Translations under genes and position numbers: made by a program
Shown: one piece after another, positions 27,057 through 36,305 of the stretch
How positions within the stretch are numbered: position 1 is the stretch's first letter
How the letters are laid out: each line of letters starts with the position of its first letter
The notes under the pieces: generated by a model
Database searches by the model: none
The model's input: only the letters and a program-made list of their open reading frames with translations
What the model was told of the DNA's origin: nothing
NCBI RefSeq assembly: GCF_013166655.1
Contig: NZ_JABKCA010000019.1
Span: forward strand, 1 to 64,000
Source of the DNA: Lentimicrobium sp. L6
Lineage (GTDB): Bacteria; Bacteroidota; Bacteroidia; Bacteroidales; UBA12170
Reading direction: 5' to 3'
DNA: 64,000 bases

Positions 27057-28505
27057 TTGACTCACACAACCATATTGCTTGTTTTTGCACTTTATACGCT
27101 TTTATTATTTGTCATCAGCTGGTGGACAAGTAGAAAAGCAGGTAACTCAAGTTTCTTCTTAGGAGATAAAAAATCGCCATGGTATGTGGTGGCTTACGGA
27201 ATGATTGGCGCCTCATTAAGTGGTGTTACTTTCATTTCAATCCCAGGAACAGTTGGTTCAAATGGCTTTAGCTATATGATGATTGTTTTGGGATATTTAT
27301 TGGGATATTTTGCTATTTCTAAAATATTACTACCCTTATATTACCGACTCAATTTAACCTCCATTTACACCTATTTATTGGATCGATTTGGTAATTCTAG
27401 TTATAAAACTGGAGCCTCTTTCTTTTTATTATCTCGTATTATCGGAGCTTCTTTTCGAATGTTTTTAGTGATAAATGTACTTCAATTATTTGTGTTCAAT
27501 GCTTTAGGAATTCCATTTTGGATTACTGTATTTGGATTTGTTGGCCTCATTCTACTCTATACTTATCAAGCAGGTATAAAGACGATTGTCTGGACAGATA
27601 CCCTTCAAACTACTTTTATGCTTCTTGCTGTAGGTATAACTATTTATTTTATTTCTGATGATTTACAAATCAGCATTGGAAACTTATACCAAAGCATTGA
27701 TGCCGAAGGCTTAACCAAAATGGTAAATTATAATTGGAATAGCAAAACACATTACCTTAAACAATTCTTTTCTGGAGCCTTTATTGCCATTGTGATGACT
27801 GGTTTAGATCAGGATATGATGCAAAAAAACTTAAGCTGTAAAAATGTAAAAGAAGCTCAAAAGAATATCATCTCTTTAAGCTGGGCTTTGGTTCCTGTAA
27901 ATTTCATATTCCTTAGCCTTGGAGGAATTCTTTTTTATTATGCTCAAACCAAAGGAATTATCATAGAAGGAACTACAGATAATCTTTTCCCAACCATCGC
28001 CTTAGATCATTTAGGAATAGGTGCAGGAGTCGTTTTTATCATTGGGCTTATTGCTGCAGCTTATTCTAGTGCAGATAGTGCTTTAACTTCATTAACCACC
28101 TCTTTTTCTATTGATATTCTCGGAATTGAAAGAAATACCAAGCTCACTATAAAAGATAAAGAAAAGCAAAGAAAAAGAGTTCACCTGGGAATGGCTGCTG
28201 TTTTGGTTTTAGTAATTTCTGCTTATCAATTAATTAATGACCAGGCGATTATAACAAAATTATTCACTATTGCTGGCTATACCTATGGGCCACTACTTGG
28301 CCTTTTTGCTTTTGGATTATTTACAAAACGAAGAATTAAAGACTCGTGGACTCCACTTATCGCTATTCTTGCTCCGCTTCTCTCTTATTTTATTAAAGTT
28401 TACGCTCCTCAAATTATAGATGGATACGAAATCGGATTTGAACTCTTAATTATCAATGGAGCAATTATGTTCTTGGGTTTATTCCTTATCTCAAAAAAAT
28501 CGTAA
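27057..28505 (+). CDS. Sodium/solute symporter (SSF family)
   Basis: The 482-aa membrane protein has about 13 helices and SSF hallmarks: SRKAGNSSFFLGDKKSPWYV, then MIGASLSGVTFISIPG and the AAAYSSADSALTSLTTSFSI sodium-site helix. The only reasonable start is TTG at 27057, six bases after the gmhB stop; the next in-frame ATG would remove the first helices. The transported solute is unknown. The location suggests transcription with the heptose cassette, but no functional link is shown. Confidence 0.9.
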   Translation: MTHTTILLVFALYTLLLFVISWWTSRKAGNSSFFLGDKKSPWYVVAYGMIGASLSGVTFISIPGTVGSNGFSYMMIVLGYLLGYFAISKILLPLYYRLNLTSIYTYLLDRFGNSSYKTGASFFLLSRIIGASFRMFLVINVLQLFVFNALGIPFWITVFGFVGLILLYTYQAGIKTIVWTDTLQTTFMLLAVGITIYFISDDLQISIGNLYQSIDAEGLTKMVNYNWNSKTHYLKQFFSGAFIAIVMTGLDQDMMQKNLSCKNVKEAQKNIISLSWALVPVNFIFLSLGGILFYYAQTKGIIIEGTTDNLFPTIALDHLGIGAGVVFIIGLIAAAYSSADSALTSLTTSFSIDILGIERNTKLTIKDKEKQRKRVHLGMAAVLVLVISAYQLINDQAIITKLFTIAGYTYGPLLGLFAFGLFTKRRIKDSWTPLIAILAPLLSYFIKVYAPQIIDGYEIGFELLIINGAIMFLGLFLISKKS

Positions 28506-28507
28506 TT

Positions 28508-28960
28508 ATGAACTATCAAATCACAAATGCCACAGAAAAACATATAGAAATTATAACTGATTTTCAGTTAAGGATGGCTCTCGAAACAGAGTCTATTCAT
28601 CTTGACAAACCTACTGTTTTAAAAGGAGTTTCCGCAGTTTTCAACGACAAGAGTTTAGGCCAGTATTTTATAACCAAGGATAATGATAAAGTAATTGCTT
28701 CATTAATGATTACCTACGAATGGAGCGATTGGAGAAATGCCAAAGTTTGGTGGATACAAAGTGTATTTGTGATTCCAGAATACAGGCGAACAGGTGTATT
28801 CAGTCAGGTCTATCAACATATAAAAACAATTGTAAAAGAAGACGTTACTATTGGAGGACTTAGACTTTATGTAGATAAAACTAATGTTTCAGCTCAAAAT
28901 ACCTATAGCAAAGTTGGTATGAATGGGGAGCATTATCAGTTATTCGAGTGGATGAAGTAG
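28508..28960 (+). CDS. GNAT-family N-acetyltransferase
   Basis: The 150-aa protein has the GNAT motif A (WWIQSVFVIPEYRRTGVFSQ, with the R-R-T-G-V-F CoA loop) and the C-terminal LRLYVDKTNVSAQNTYSKVG segment. It begins two bases after the symporter stop and is the last gene of the cassette. The substrate is unknown. Confidence 0.88.
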   Translation: MNYQITNATEKHIEIITDFQLRMALETESIHLDKPTVLKGVSAVFNDKSLGQYFITKDNDKVIASLMITYEWSDWRNAKVWWIQSVFVIPEYRRTGVFSQVYQHIKTIVKEDVTIGGLRLYVDKTNVSAQNTYSKVGMNGEHYQLFEWMK

Positions 28961-29228
28961 CTTTATTGCTTGCCATAATATGCCGTCTTTTCTTGTTAGA
29001 CTTGTACTGAAACCAATTACTTCGAATAAGTTCAGCACATCGCAATTACATTAGCATACTATTTGTTTTCAGAGTTCTCACAGATAAATATTTTCCTGCG
29101 TTCGTGAGCTCCCTTCGGTCGGTTCATACGTCTCAAACCTGCTGTTTCCTTATTAAGCAAAACAAGATATTTAGGTTCTTGGTAGACGCTAGTAATAAAT
29201 GAAAAACAAAAATCATCAATGTTTTTCG

Positions 29229-29915
29229 TTAATTCAAATCAACAGAATAGGAAACCAATAAAATATAAGCTCGCAATGGCATATATTTGTAATATTCTCT
29301 TTGAATTCTATATGCCAAGCTTAAGTCCGACCATTTATTTATTGGATAACTGGCTCCAATAGTATATCGCATTTGCGCAGTTAACCATTTCAATTCACCA
29401 TTTAAACCTAGATAATGTTCAATGGCGATAAAAGGCTCAATCTTGTTTTTTCTAACATCGTAGCTGAGCTCAAACTTTGAACGAAATAATTGTTCGCTAT
29501 ATTCCTGTTTATAATTGCTATAAAACCATTGTTGTTGGTAGCGTCCACGAATATCATAAGAGAATCGTCCAAATTTATTATCATAAACCAAGTCTAAATT
29601 CCATCGATGAATAGAGGTCTTACCAAATTCGTAATAATCAATAAAACGATATCGAGTTCCTAAAGAAAAGCGTTTATTTAACTTGTATTTCACACCTAGG
29701 TCCCAGTGGTATTGTTTTAATAATTCCGAGTTTTCTCTCGTCCTAATTCCCAGTTGGGTATCCAATCGAAACTTCTTATTGATTTTATATTTCGCTGAAA
29801 TATCTCCCCAGATTTGAAAATCCTCCTCTTGAGCAGTAACTGGAAATGCTATTACAAACCCAATCATCACAAAAAGTAAGATAGATAAATATTTATAGAC
29901 TAATTGATTAATCAT
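29229..29915 (-). CDS. DUF2490-family outer-membrane beta-barrel protein
   Basis: The 228-aa protein has a signal peptide (ending VTAQ) and alternating amphipathic strands: FQIWGDISAKYKINKKFRLD, RFSLGTRYRFIDYYEFG, RWNLDLVYDNKFGRFSYDIR. This is the pattern of DUF2490 proteins, predicted small outer-membrane barrels of unknown function. It is the third gene of a minus-strand operon after the lipoprotein and the VTC-domain gene. Confidence 0.8.
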   Translation of the reverse strand: MINQLVYKYLSILLFVMIGFVIAFPVTAQEEDFQIWGDISAKYKINKKFRLDTQLGIRTRENSELLKQYHWDLGVKYKLNKRFSLGTRYRFIDYYEFGKTSIHRWNLDLVYDNKFGRFSYDIRGRYQQQWFYSNYKQEYSEQLFRSKFELSYDVRKNKIEPFIAIEHYLGLNGELKWLTAQMRYTIGASYPINKWSDLSLAYRIQREYYKYMPLRAYILLVSYSVDLN

Positions 29916-29930
29916 TTTGGTTGAATTTGC

Positions 29931-30695
29931 TTATAAAGAGTCAGTTCCCATGGTTTTACTGATCATAGAAAACCGTCTCTTAAACCGATTAAATTTAAGA
30001 TCTTTATGAAAAATATACATACCAGTGATAAATTTACTAAAGCCATTTGGATAGATATGAAACTCCTTTAGCTTACGCTGGATTTCACTCATTCCACCAG
30101 AACGCTCCGACTTTACCTCTAAAACTACTAATTTCTCTAATTTAGTCATTTCATCATTGTCACTCTCCCCAAAGCTCACATTCAAATCTATGGTTACACG
30201 TTCAGCACTTATTCTATTCACCAACATGATTCTTTGAAAGCTATTATTGAGCACATGTTCGAGATCATTCATACTAAAAGGAGTATTTTCAAGGATAAAC
30301 TTCTTATCCTTTTCTGTATTGACATTATATAACCTTCTAGTTTTCTCAGTATTTCCTTTATTGGATTTGAATTTTATTTCTAAGAAATCCTGACCTGTCA
30401 ACATATATTTTCTTCGACGAATCTTATATCTATTCAGTTTCCCATTTTGATGCCAACGCAACATTTGCCTATCTGCAGTATCGTAATAAACACTTTCATA
30501 GGGCATTATTCTAATGCCTTCAATTTCTAGTACATGATAATACTGCCTTATAGATTCTAGAATAGGAGCTAGATATTCTTCATCAAAATAGAACTTGGTA
30601 TCTACCCTATCCATCAAACTCACTCTATCCATTTCTTTCAACGAAATAGCTTCCATCTTGTCAACTACTGCAATAGCTTCCTTTAAATCACTCAT
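29931..30695 (-). CDS. VTC-domain (polyphosphate-polymerase-like) protein
   Basis: The 254-aa soluble protein has the basic tunnel signature of the VTC/CYTH-related fold: MDRVDTKFYFDEEYLAPIL, GKLNRYKIRRRKYMLTG, FLEIKFKSNKGNTEKTRRLY and the late acidic/basic strand LVVLEVKSERSGG. Eukaryotic VTC4 makes polyphosphate; bacterial members are mostly uncharacterised and often sit beside envelope genes. It starts 2 bp after the lipoprotein gene and 16 bp before DUF2490, giving a compact operon with an envelope theme. Confidence 0.8.
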   Translation of the reverse strand: MSDLKEAIAVVDKMEAISLKEMDRVSLMDRVDTKFYFDEEYLAPILESIRQYYHVLEIEGIRIMPYESVYYDTADRQMLRWHQNGKLNRYKIRRRKYMLTGQDFLEIKFKSNKGNTEKTRRLYNVNTEKDKKFILENTPFSMNDLEHVLNNSFQRIMLVNRISAERVTIDLNVSFGESDNDEMTKLEKLVVLEVKSERSGGMSEIQRKLKEFHIYPNGFSKFITGMYIFHKDLKFNRFKRRFSMISKTMGTDSL

Positions 30696-30696
30696 A

Positions 30697-31431
30697 TTAA
30701 TCTATTATATCTAACCTACCAACATTAACTGCTTGATTATTCTCTTCAATGTTAACATTAATAATGACCGGTATTTCATCTTGAGGATCCAACATTTCAG
30801 GATCACGACTATAAGCGAATATTTCATATTCACCCTGTGGTAATAATTGAAATACAAAAGAACCATCATGGTAGGTTCTAATTCTATCAAAATAATAATT
30901 ATCAAGCTTACGAGCTATATAAACGTATTCATTTCTCACATAAAAACTATCTTTTAAAATAGTCATCTCTGAATTATAGTCATAAGCAAAAAGCCTTCCA
31001 GAAATGGAGTTTGACCCTTCATAATTTGTTACTTTATCCAAAACCAACATATCCTCAACAGTGACTTTTTTTCCATTTTTTTTAATAGCAACATCTCTCT
31101 CTACTACAACTTTACCACTTGTAGATTGACCTGTACTATCATCAGAATAAGTATATACACGATAATTACCTTTTCTCAAATATCCAAAATGATATGTTCC
31201 ATCATAATGAGTTTCTGTTTTATCAGAATAGAAATCATCATCACCATAAACGATATAAACATCTTGAGATAGAGCTGGGAAATTAGCATAAGTGGTTTGA
31301 AAATCATCACTAACCAATTTCATATTTACTGTGCCCGAAATAGATGCTGTTCCGCCTTCACCCTCTTTTTTTGTACAAGAAGAAATAACTATTATTATTG
31401 CCAATAAGCCCAATGACCACCATTTTTTCAT
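30697..31431 (-). CDS. Lipoprotein with two transthyretin-like (carboxypeptidase-regulatory-type) repeats
   Basis: Start chosen at ATG 31431 (MKKWWSLGLLAIIIVISSC), which places the lipobox Cys at residue 19; the longer frame from 31473 would start inside the promoter box. The mature 225 residues contain two similar Ig-like modules, each with YHDG followed by a strand and a G-N/E-Y-x-V/I-Y/F-x-Y-S ending (YHDGTYHFGYLRKGNYRVYT and YHDGSFVFQLLPQGEYEIFA). It is probably anchored in the outer membrane. It leads the operon with the VTC and DUF2490 genes; function unknown. Confidence 0.78.
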   Translation of the reverse strand: MKKWWSLGLLAIIIVISSCTKKEGEGGTASISGTVNMKLVSDDFQTTYANFPALSQDVYIVYGDDDFYSDKTETHYDGTYHFGYLRKGNYRVYTYSDDSTGQSTSGKVVVERDVAIKKNGKKVTVEDMLVLDKVTNYEGSNSISGRLFAYDYNSEMTILKDSFYVRNEYVYIARKLDNYYFDRIRTYHDGSFVFQLLPQGEYEIFAYSRDPEMLDPQDEIPVIINVNIEENNQAVNVGRLDIID

Positions 31432-31470
31432 GAGTATTCTTTTTATTATACAGTTTGTGTAAATTTTGAA

Positions 31471-31478
31471 CAAAGATA
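31471..31478 (-). promoter_or_regulatory. -7 box of the lipoprotein-VTC-DUF2490 operon
   Basis: The minus-strand TATCTTTG matches the consensus and lies 39 bp before ATG 31431. It supports that start over 31473. Confidence 0.5.
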
Positions 31479-31883
31479 CAATTCTATTAAAACCTCAGAC
31501 ATATATCCATTCTTAATCCTCACGTATTAATACTTTTTAATATTAATAATTAGGGCTAAAAATGGTTGCAAAGGAATTAGACTTTAAAAATAGTAAATAG
31601 TTTAAGCTCCAATTGTTTTTTTTAAATCTATTGGTTTGCCTAAAGACAAACCCAAATCCAACAATCTCATTAACAAGGCAATAATAAATGATATTCACAC
31701 TAATTTTGTAAAAAACACAAACTAGCTAATTACTATAGTAATAAGCCATTTAAAATACAACTCTTTTTCATAGGATTTAATATATTTGCATCTGCTCATT
31801 TTTTGAAGATGTTTTTTTAATTTGGAACAATATAACCATTATAAACATCGTTAGTAGAGCAATTCATAAACAAATATTTTATT
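31479..31883. other. AT-rich intergenic region between divergent envelope operons
   Basis: About 400 bp hold no ORF and no strong repeat. The only signals seen are the minus-strand -7 box just outside it and TATATTTG at 31781-31788, about 95 bp before porQ, which may be the porQ -7 box and would leave a leader of roughly 90 nt. Confidence 0.5.
31781..31788 (+). promoter_or_regulatory. Possible -7 box of porQ
   Basis: TATATTTG fits TAnnTTTG exactly. There is no clean TTTG 19 bp upstream. Confidence 0.35.
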
Positions 31884-32930
31884 GTGAGAAAATTTACTTT
31901 AAGCTTACTTCTGACATCTCTTTTATTTGGCACTTTAGCATTTGCACAAAGTGGAGAAAAACATACTTATAAATTCCTTACGCTTCCAAACTCAGCCAGA
32001 ATAGCAGGTCTAGGAGGAAATTTTGCAACCATTAATGATAATGACATTAATATGGCTGTTGCCAATCCTTCCTTGATTAATCCTAAAATGCACAATAACC
32101 TTGGGATGAGTTTTGTGGATTATCACTCCGATGTTAATTATGGATATGCTACCTATGGTAGACATTTCAATAAAATTGGAAGTTTTGTTGGAACCATGCA
32201 GTTTATTGATTATGGAACATTCGATTATGCGAATGAAACCGGCGATGTGCAAGGTAATTTCTCAGCTGGCGAATATGCCATGAATATAGGTTGGGGACGT
32301 TCTTTAGATAGTACTTTCTTCATTGGAGCCAATTTAAAAGGAATTTATAGTAGCTTAGAAAGTTATAATAGTTTTGGTTTAGCTGTTGATGTGGCAGGAA
32401 CCTATTATAATGAAAAGGCAAAATTTACAGCCTCATTAATCTTTAGCAATATTGGTCGTCAAATTACTACCTATAATGGCTATAACGAAACCCTTCCTTT
32501 CGAAATAAAAGCTGGTCTTTCTAAGACCTTACAACATATTCCATTAACTTTTTCTGTGTTATTTACGAATCTTCAGAAATGGGATTTAACTTACCCAGAA
32601 ACAGAATCATCATCTGGTTCGTTTAATAGTGAAGAAAGTTCTAAAAGTGGAATAGCTGATTTTAGTGACAAATTAATGCGTCATATTGTGATTGGAGCCG
32701 AACTTAGACCATTTAAAGTTATCCGTTTACGAATTGGCTATAATTATTTAAGAAGACAAGAAATGGCCATAGAAAGCAAACCCGGAACTGTAGGTTGGTC
32801 ATGGGGATTAGGTGTAAAAGTTTATAAATTCGAAGTAGCCTATTCTCGTAGTGCTCAATACCTCGGCCCTTCTTATAACTTCTTTACATTAACTACCAAT
32901 ATTGACAGTTTCTTTAAAACAATAAATTAA
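31884..32930 (+). CDS. porQ: Type IX secretion system protein PorQ
   Basis: The 348-aa outer-membrane protein starts at GTG (MRKFTLSLLLTSLLFGTLAF, cleaved after AFAQ). PorQ features are clear: HTYKFLTLPNSARIAGLGGN, NPSLINPKMHNNLGMSFVDY, YGRHFNKIGSFVGTMQFIDY and GEYAMNIGWGRSLDSTFFIG, with barrel strands to the end. PorQ belongs to the T9SS attachment machinery at the cell surface. It is a single gene with a weak hairpin after it, and it matches the sorting-domain cargo at 7379. Confidence 0.93.
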   Translation: MRKFTLSLLLTSLLFGTLAFAQSGEKHTYKFLTLPNSARIAGLGGNFATINDNDINMAVANPSLINPKMHNNLGMSFVDYHSDVNYGYATYGRHFNKIGSFVGTMQFIDYGTFDYANETGDVQGNFSAGEYAMNIGWGRSLDSTFFIGANLKGIYSSLESYNSFGLAVDVAGTYYNEKAKFTASLIFSNIGRQITTYNGYNETLPFEIKAGLSKTLQHIPLTFSVLFTNLQKWDLTYPETESSSGSFNSEESSKSGIADFSDKLMRHIVIGAELRPFKVIRLRIGYNYLRRQEMAIESKPGTVGWSWGLGVKVYKFEVAYSRSAQYLGPSYNFFTLTTNIDSFFKTIN

Positions 32931-32960
32931 GGACAGCTCTAAATTTTTTTCTAGACTATC

Positions 32961-32982
32961 ATAAATTCATTTTAGAATTTAT
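32961..32982 (+). terminator. Weak AT-rich hairpin after porQ
   Basis: ATAAATTC pairs with GAATTTAT around ATTTTA. The stem is AT-rich and has no T-tract, so termination is possible but weak. Confidence 0.3.
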
Positions 32983-32996
32983 CCCCTATTTGTGTC

Positions 32997-33026
32997 TTGC
33001 GCAATAAAGTTTTATTATTAATTTTG
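32997..33026 (+). promoter_or_regulatory. Two-box promoter of the sugar-transporter gene
   Basis: TTG (32997-32999) and TAATTTTG (33019-33026) are separated by exactly 19 bp, the spacing of the Bacteroidota housekeeping promoter. It lies 38 bp before the ATG at 33065. Confidence 0.6.
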
Positions 33027-33064
33027 GGCTCGAACCAAATAAATACAAATACAAAACTTTTAAT

Positions 33065-34441
33065 ATGCAAAAAAAACCAAGACTCAGTTTTTGGCAAATA
33101 TGGAATATGAGCTTTGGATTCCTAGGAATTCAGTTCGGTTTCGCCCTTCAAAATGCAAATGCAAGCAGAATATTAAGCACATTTGGTGCCGATGTTGAGC
33201 ACCTTTCCTGGTTCTGGCTTGCTGCTCCCTTAACCGGAATGATAGTTCAACCTATCATTGGTCACTTTTCCGATAAAACATGGAATCGCTTCGGTCGACG
33301 TCGCCCCTACTTTTTGTTTGGTGCTGTTTTGACCTCCATCGCACTCGTCTTGATGCCTAACTCCGGGAATCTTGCCGTATATATGTCACCAATGATTATT
33401 GGAGCTGGTATGCTAATGATTATGGATGCCAGTATTAACATCTCCATGGAGCCATTTAGAGCTCTTGTTGCTGACTTACTTCCATCCGATCAAAGAACAC
33501 TTGGTTTTTCCATACAAACTTTCCTTATAGGAATTGGTGCCGTTTTTGGCTCATTTATGCCTTATATACTTGCCGAATGGGTTGGTATAAGTAAGGAAAG
33601 CGTCACTGGTGGAATCCCCGACAATGTTATTTTCAGTTTTTATATAGGTGCAGCTGTTTTAATTGCTACTATCTTATGGACCGTTTTTAGAACCAAAGAA
33701 TATCCTCCAGAAGATTTTGAGGAATTTGCTAGACAAGAAGCCATAGAAAAAGGAGAGATAGAAGAAGGGGAAGAAATTATTAAAGCAAAAAAACAATCTG
33801 GTTTTTTAGAAGTTTTCAACGATTTCAAAAATATGCCCACAACCATGAAACAGTTGGGAGTGGTACAGTTCTTTAGTTGGTTTGCTCTATTTAGCATGTG
33901 GGTTTTCACTACACCCGCCATTGCACAACATATTTATGGTCTCGATATCACCGATGCTTCATCTGCAGAATATAATGAAGCAGGAAACTGGGTAGGCACC
34001 CTATTTGCTGTTTATAACGGAGTAGCTATGTTCTACGCCCTCCTCTTACCATTTATTGCTACCAAGATTGGTAGAAAAAGAACTCATGCTGTTTCACTTA
34101 TTGCTGGTGGATTGGGATTAATTAGTATGTATTTTATTACAGATAAAGATTGGTTACTACTTTCAATGGTAGGAATTGGATTTGCTTGGGCTAGTATTTT
34201 AGCCATGCCTTATGCTATTCTTGCTGGTTCTATTCCTGTGAAAAAGATGGGAATTTATATGGGCATTTTTAATTTCTTCATCACTTTTCCTCAAATTGTA
34301 AATGGAGTTTTTGGTGGACCTATCGTTAAAAGGCTTTATGATTCACAAGCCATCATTGCTATTGTCATTGCAGGTGTATTTATGATATTAGGTGCCGCTT
34401 CTGTTTTCTTTGTAAAAGATAAAGATGCCATTGTAAAATAA
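33065..34441 (+). CDS. MFS disaccharide-type transporter (SLC45/GPH-like), probably maltose
   Basis: The 458-aa protein has 12 predicted membrane helices. The N-terminus FLGIQFGFALQNANASRILS, the loop PIIGHFSDKTWNRFGRRRPY with its arginine cluster, and MEPFRALVADLLPSDQRTLG are typical of the sucrose/maltose-transporting SLC45-like group of Bacteroidota. The gene directly before malQ, separated by a strong hairpin, supports maltose or maltodextrin import across the inner membrane. The substrate is inferred from context. Confidence 0.85.
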   Translation: MQKKPRLSFWQIWNMSFGFLGIQFGFALQNANASRILSTFGADVEHLSWFWLAAPLTGMIVQPIIGHFSDKTWNRFGRRRPYFLFGAVLTSIALVLMPNSGNLAVYMSPMIIGAGMLMIMDASINISMEPFRALVADLLPSDQRTLGFSIQTFLIGIGAVFGSFMPYILAEWVGISKESVTGGIPDNVIFSFYIGAAVLIATILWTVFRTKEYPPEDFEEFARQEAIEKGEIEEGEEIIKAKKQSGFLEVFNDFKNMPTTMKQLGVVQFFSWFALFSMWVFTTPAIAQHIYGLDITDASSAEYNEAGNWVGTLFAVYNGVAMFYALLLPFIATKIGRKRTHAVSLIAGGLGLISMYFITDKDWLLLSMVGIGFAWASILAMPYAILAGSIPVKKMGIYMGIFNFFITFPQIVNGVFGGPIVKRLYDSQAIIAIVIAGVFMILGAASVFFVKDKDAIVK

Positions 34442-34482
34442 AAGCTATCCATTTACAGCAGTGATAAGAAATTGTTAAAGCC

Positions 34483-34516
34483 TAAGCTCCCTTAGTTATA
34501 AAACTAAGGGAGCTTA
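34483..34516 (+). terminator. Perfect 15-bp hairpin between transporter and malQ
   Basis: TAAGCTCCCTTAGTT (34483-34497) pairs perfectly with AACTAAGGGAGCTTA (34502-34516) around ATAA. Only a short TCTTTG follows, so it may be a terminator without a strong U-tract or an mRNA-processing or stabilising hairpin. Confidence 0.6.
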
Positions 34517-34600
34517 TCTTTGCAAAAAAAACAAACCATTTTTTTTATTTTCAATTAATAATATTTTGCTTGAAAATAAATATCGAAATTTAAGATTACT

Positions 34601-36091
34601 ATGAACAGAACATCAGGAGTATTATGTCCTTTATTCTCTTTAAACGGAGATTATGGAATAGGACAAATGGGTAAATCTGCCTTTAATTTTATCGATTATT
34701 TATCGGAATGTGGATTTACACATTGGCAAATTCTACCTTTAAATCCAGTAGATTTTGTAAAATCACCCTACTCCTCACCCTCCGCTTTTGCAGGATATTT
34801 TGCTTTAATTGATCCTGATCAATTATTTGACATGAAACTTTTGAACAGAACAGAAATGCCTTTGCCCTCTCGGGAGAAGGAAGACCGTGTTTCCTATCAA
34901 ATAGTAGAGGAGCTAATGCATAACACTCTAAAAACTGCTTTCAATAACTTTTATAAGTATGCAGATAATAAACTACTTACAGATTACGATTTATTTCTGA
35001 GCCAAAACTCCAAATGGCTGAATGACTATGCTCTTTTCATGGCCATAAAAGACCATCATGAAGGAAGCATGTGGACCCAATGGACTGATCAATATAAGTT
35101 TTACAATCAGCTTTCCCGAGAAGACAAACTCCCTTTTATGGAATCTGCTGAATTTTATAAGTTTATCCAGTTTGTATTTTTCAAGCAATGGAAAAAAATC
35201 ACAGCATATGCACATCAGAAAAACATCAAAATTATTGGGGACATGCCCATTTATGTGAGTTATGATAGTGCCGATGTTTGGAGTCAAACTCATTTATTCC
35301 AATTGGAAGATGATTTAAATCCAAAAGCTGTAGCTGGTGTTCCTCCAGATTTCTTTGCGCAAGATGGGCAATTATGGGGCTTTCCTCTCTATGAATGGGA
35401 AGCACATCAAATAAGCAATTTCCAATGGTGGAAAGCAAGAACCAAACACCAATTAGAAATGTATGATCATTTGCGATTCGATCATTTTAGAGCCATAGAA
35501 GCTTATTGGTCTGTTCCCGGTGACCATCCTACAGCAAGATATGGACAATGGATTAAAGCGCCGGGGAAAGAATTACTAGATGCGATAGCTGGTATTAAGG
35601 AAAATGGACTCATAGCCGAAAACCTTGGAGATATTTCTGAGGAGGTTGAAATTTTGAGGAAAGACTTTAAAATTCCAGGCATGAAAATTCTACAATTTGC
35701 CTTTGGTGGACATATACAAGACCAACACCTCCCCTATAATGCCCCAAATGAAGACATATATTATAGTGGCACACATGATAACGACACCTTACATGGCTGG
35801 TTACAAACACTTTCTCCTCATGCTTTTGAACACCTCTGTAAATATTACGGAGTGACGGTTGAACAAGTTCATGTGGTTTGGTTAGTGGACAGAATCCTCA
35901 GTGGTCCAGCCAAATTACTCATACTTCCCATTCAAGATTATTGGGGTTTAACAGAAAGTTGCAGGTTCAACTCACCAGGTACTGTTTCTGATGACAACTG
36001 GACTTGGCGTTTAACCCAAAAAGAATTGGATAATAACAATAGCTCCAAAGTTAAAGAACGCTTACAATTTTTCGGAAGGACTAAATTATAA
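34601..36091 (+). CDS. malQ: 4-alpha-glucanotransferase (amylomaltase, GH77)
   Basis: The 496-aa enzyme carries the GH77 motifs: the start SGVLCPLFSLNGDYGIGQMG and the 250-loop region AGVPPDFFAQDGQLWG. The nucleophile is in RFDHFRAIEAYW, the acid/base in LIAENLGDIS and the third acid in YSGTHDNDTLHGW. The length fits the short bacterial amylomaltase type. It transfers maltodextrin units in the cytoplasm and follows the probable maltose transporter. Confidence 0.95.
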   Translation: MNRTSGVLCPLFSLNGDYGIGQMGKSAFNFIDYLSECGFTHWQILPLNPVDFVKSPYSSPSAFAGYFALIDPDQLFDMKLLNRTEMPLPSREKEDRVSYQIVEELMHNTLKTAFNNFYKYADNKLLTDYDLFLSQNSKWLNDYALFMAIKDHHEGSMWTQWTDQYKFYNQLSREDKLPFMESAEFYKFIQFVFFKQWKKITAYAHQKNIKIIGDMPIYVSYDSADVWSQTHLFQLEDDLNPKAVAGVPPDFFAQDGQLWGFPLYEWEAHQISNFQWWKARTKHQLEMYDHLRFDHFRAIEAYWSVPGDHPTARYGQWIKAPGKELLDAIAGIKENGLIAENLGDISEEVEILRKDFKIPGMKILQFAFGGHIQDQHLPYNAPNEDIYYSGTHDNDTLHGWLQTLSPHAFEHLCKYYGVTVEQVHVVWLVDRILSGPAKLLILPIQDYWGLTESCRFNSPGTVSDDNWTWRLTQKELDNNNSSKVKERLQFFGRTKL

Positions 36092-36112
36092 ATGCAAACA
36101 TAAGTTCAAGTA

Positions 36113-36134
36113 GCACTGCTCGGGAGAGCTGTGC
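36113..36134. repeat. Short GC-rich hairpin after malQ
   Basis: GCACTGCTC and GAGCTGTGC form a 9-bp stem with one mismatch around GGGA. It is followed closely by the palindromic repeats at 36163-36267 and may be part of the same repeat cluster or a terminator. Confidence 0.4.
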
Positions 36135-36162
36135 CATAGATATAATAACCACAAACGAGCTA

Positions 36163-36183
36163 GATCGGATTTGCAATCCGGTC
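36163..36183. repeat. Palindromic CGGATT-type repeat, copy 1
   Basis: GATCGGATTTGCAATCCGGTC is a near-perfect palindrome. It is an inverted copy of the repeat at 36247. Confidence 0.6.
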
Positions 36184-36246
36184 GTTTAAATTAAATTTTC
36201 ATCATCTTTTAGAGTAACTTTATTTCGGAATTAGTATTAATTATAT

Positions 36247-36267
36247 CATCGGATTGCAAATCCGATG
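36247..36267. repeat. Palindromic CGGATT-type repeat, copy 2
   Basis: CATCGGATTGCAAATCCGATG has perfect 9-bp arms around GCA and is the inverse of copy 1. The 63 bases between the copies are AT-rich. The pair lies between the malQ and DUF2461 stop codons. Confidence 0.65.
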
Positions 36268-36305
36268 GAGTTAGGCATAAGCATAACTCACTGCTTCAGG
36301 AAACA

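Noticed and set aside
29090-29140. GTGAGCTC...CTTCGGTCGGTT block as another MITE copy
   Set aside because: It shares a short motif with the interior of the MITE at 22556 but has no CAGGGCA ends and no target duplication.
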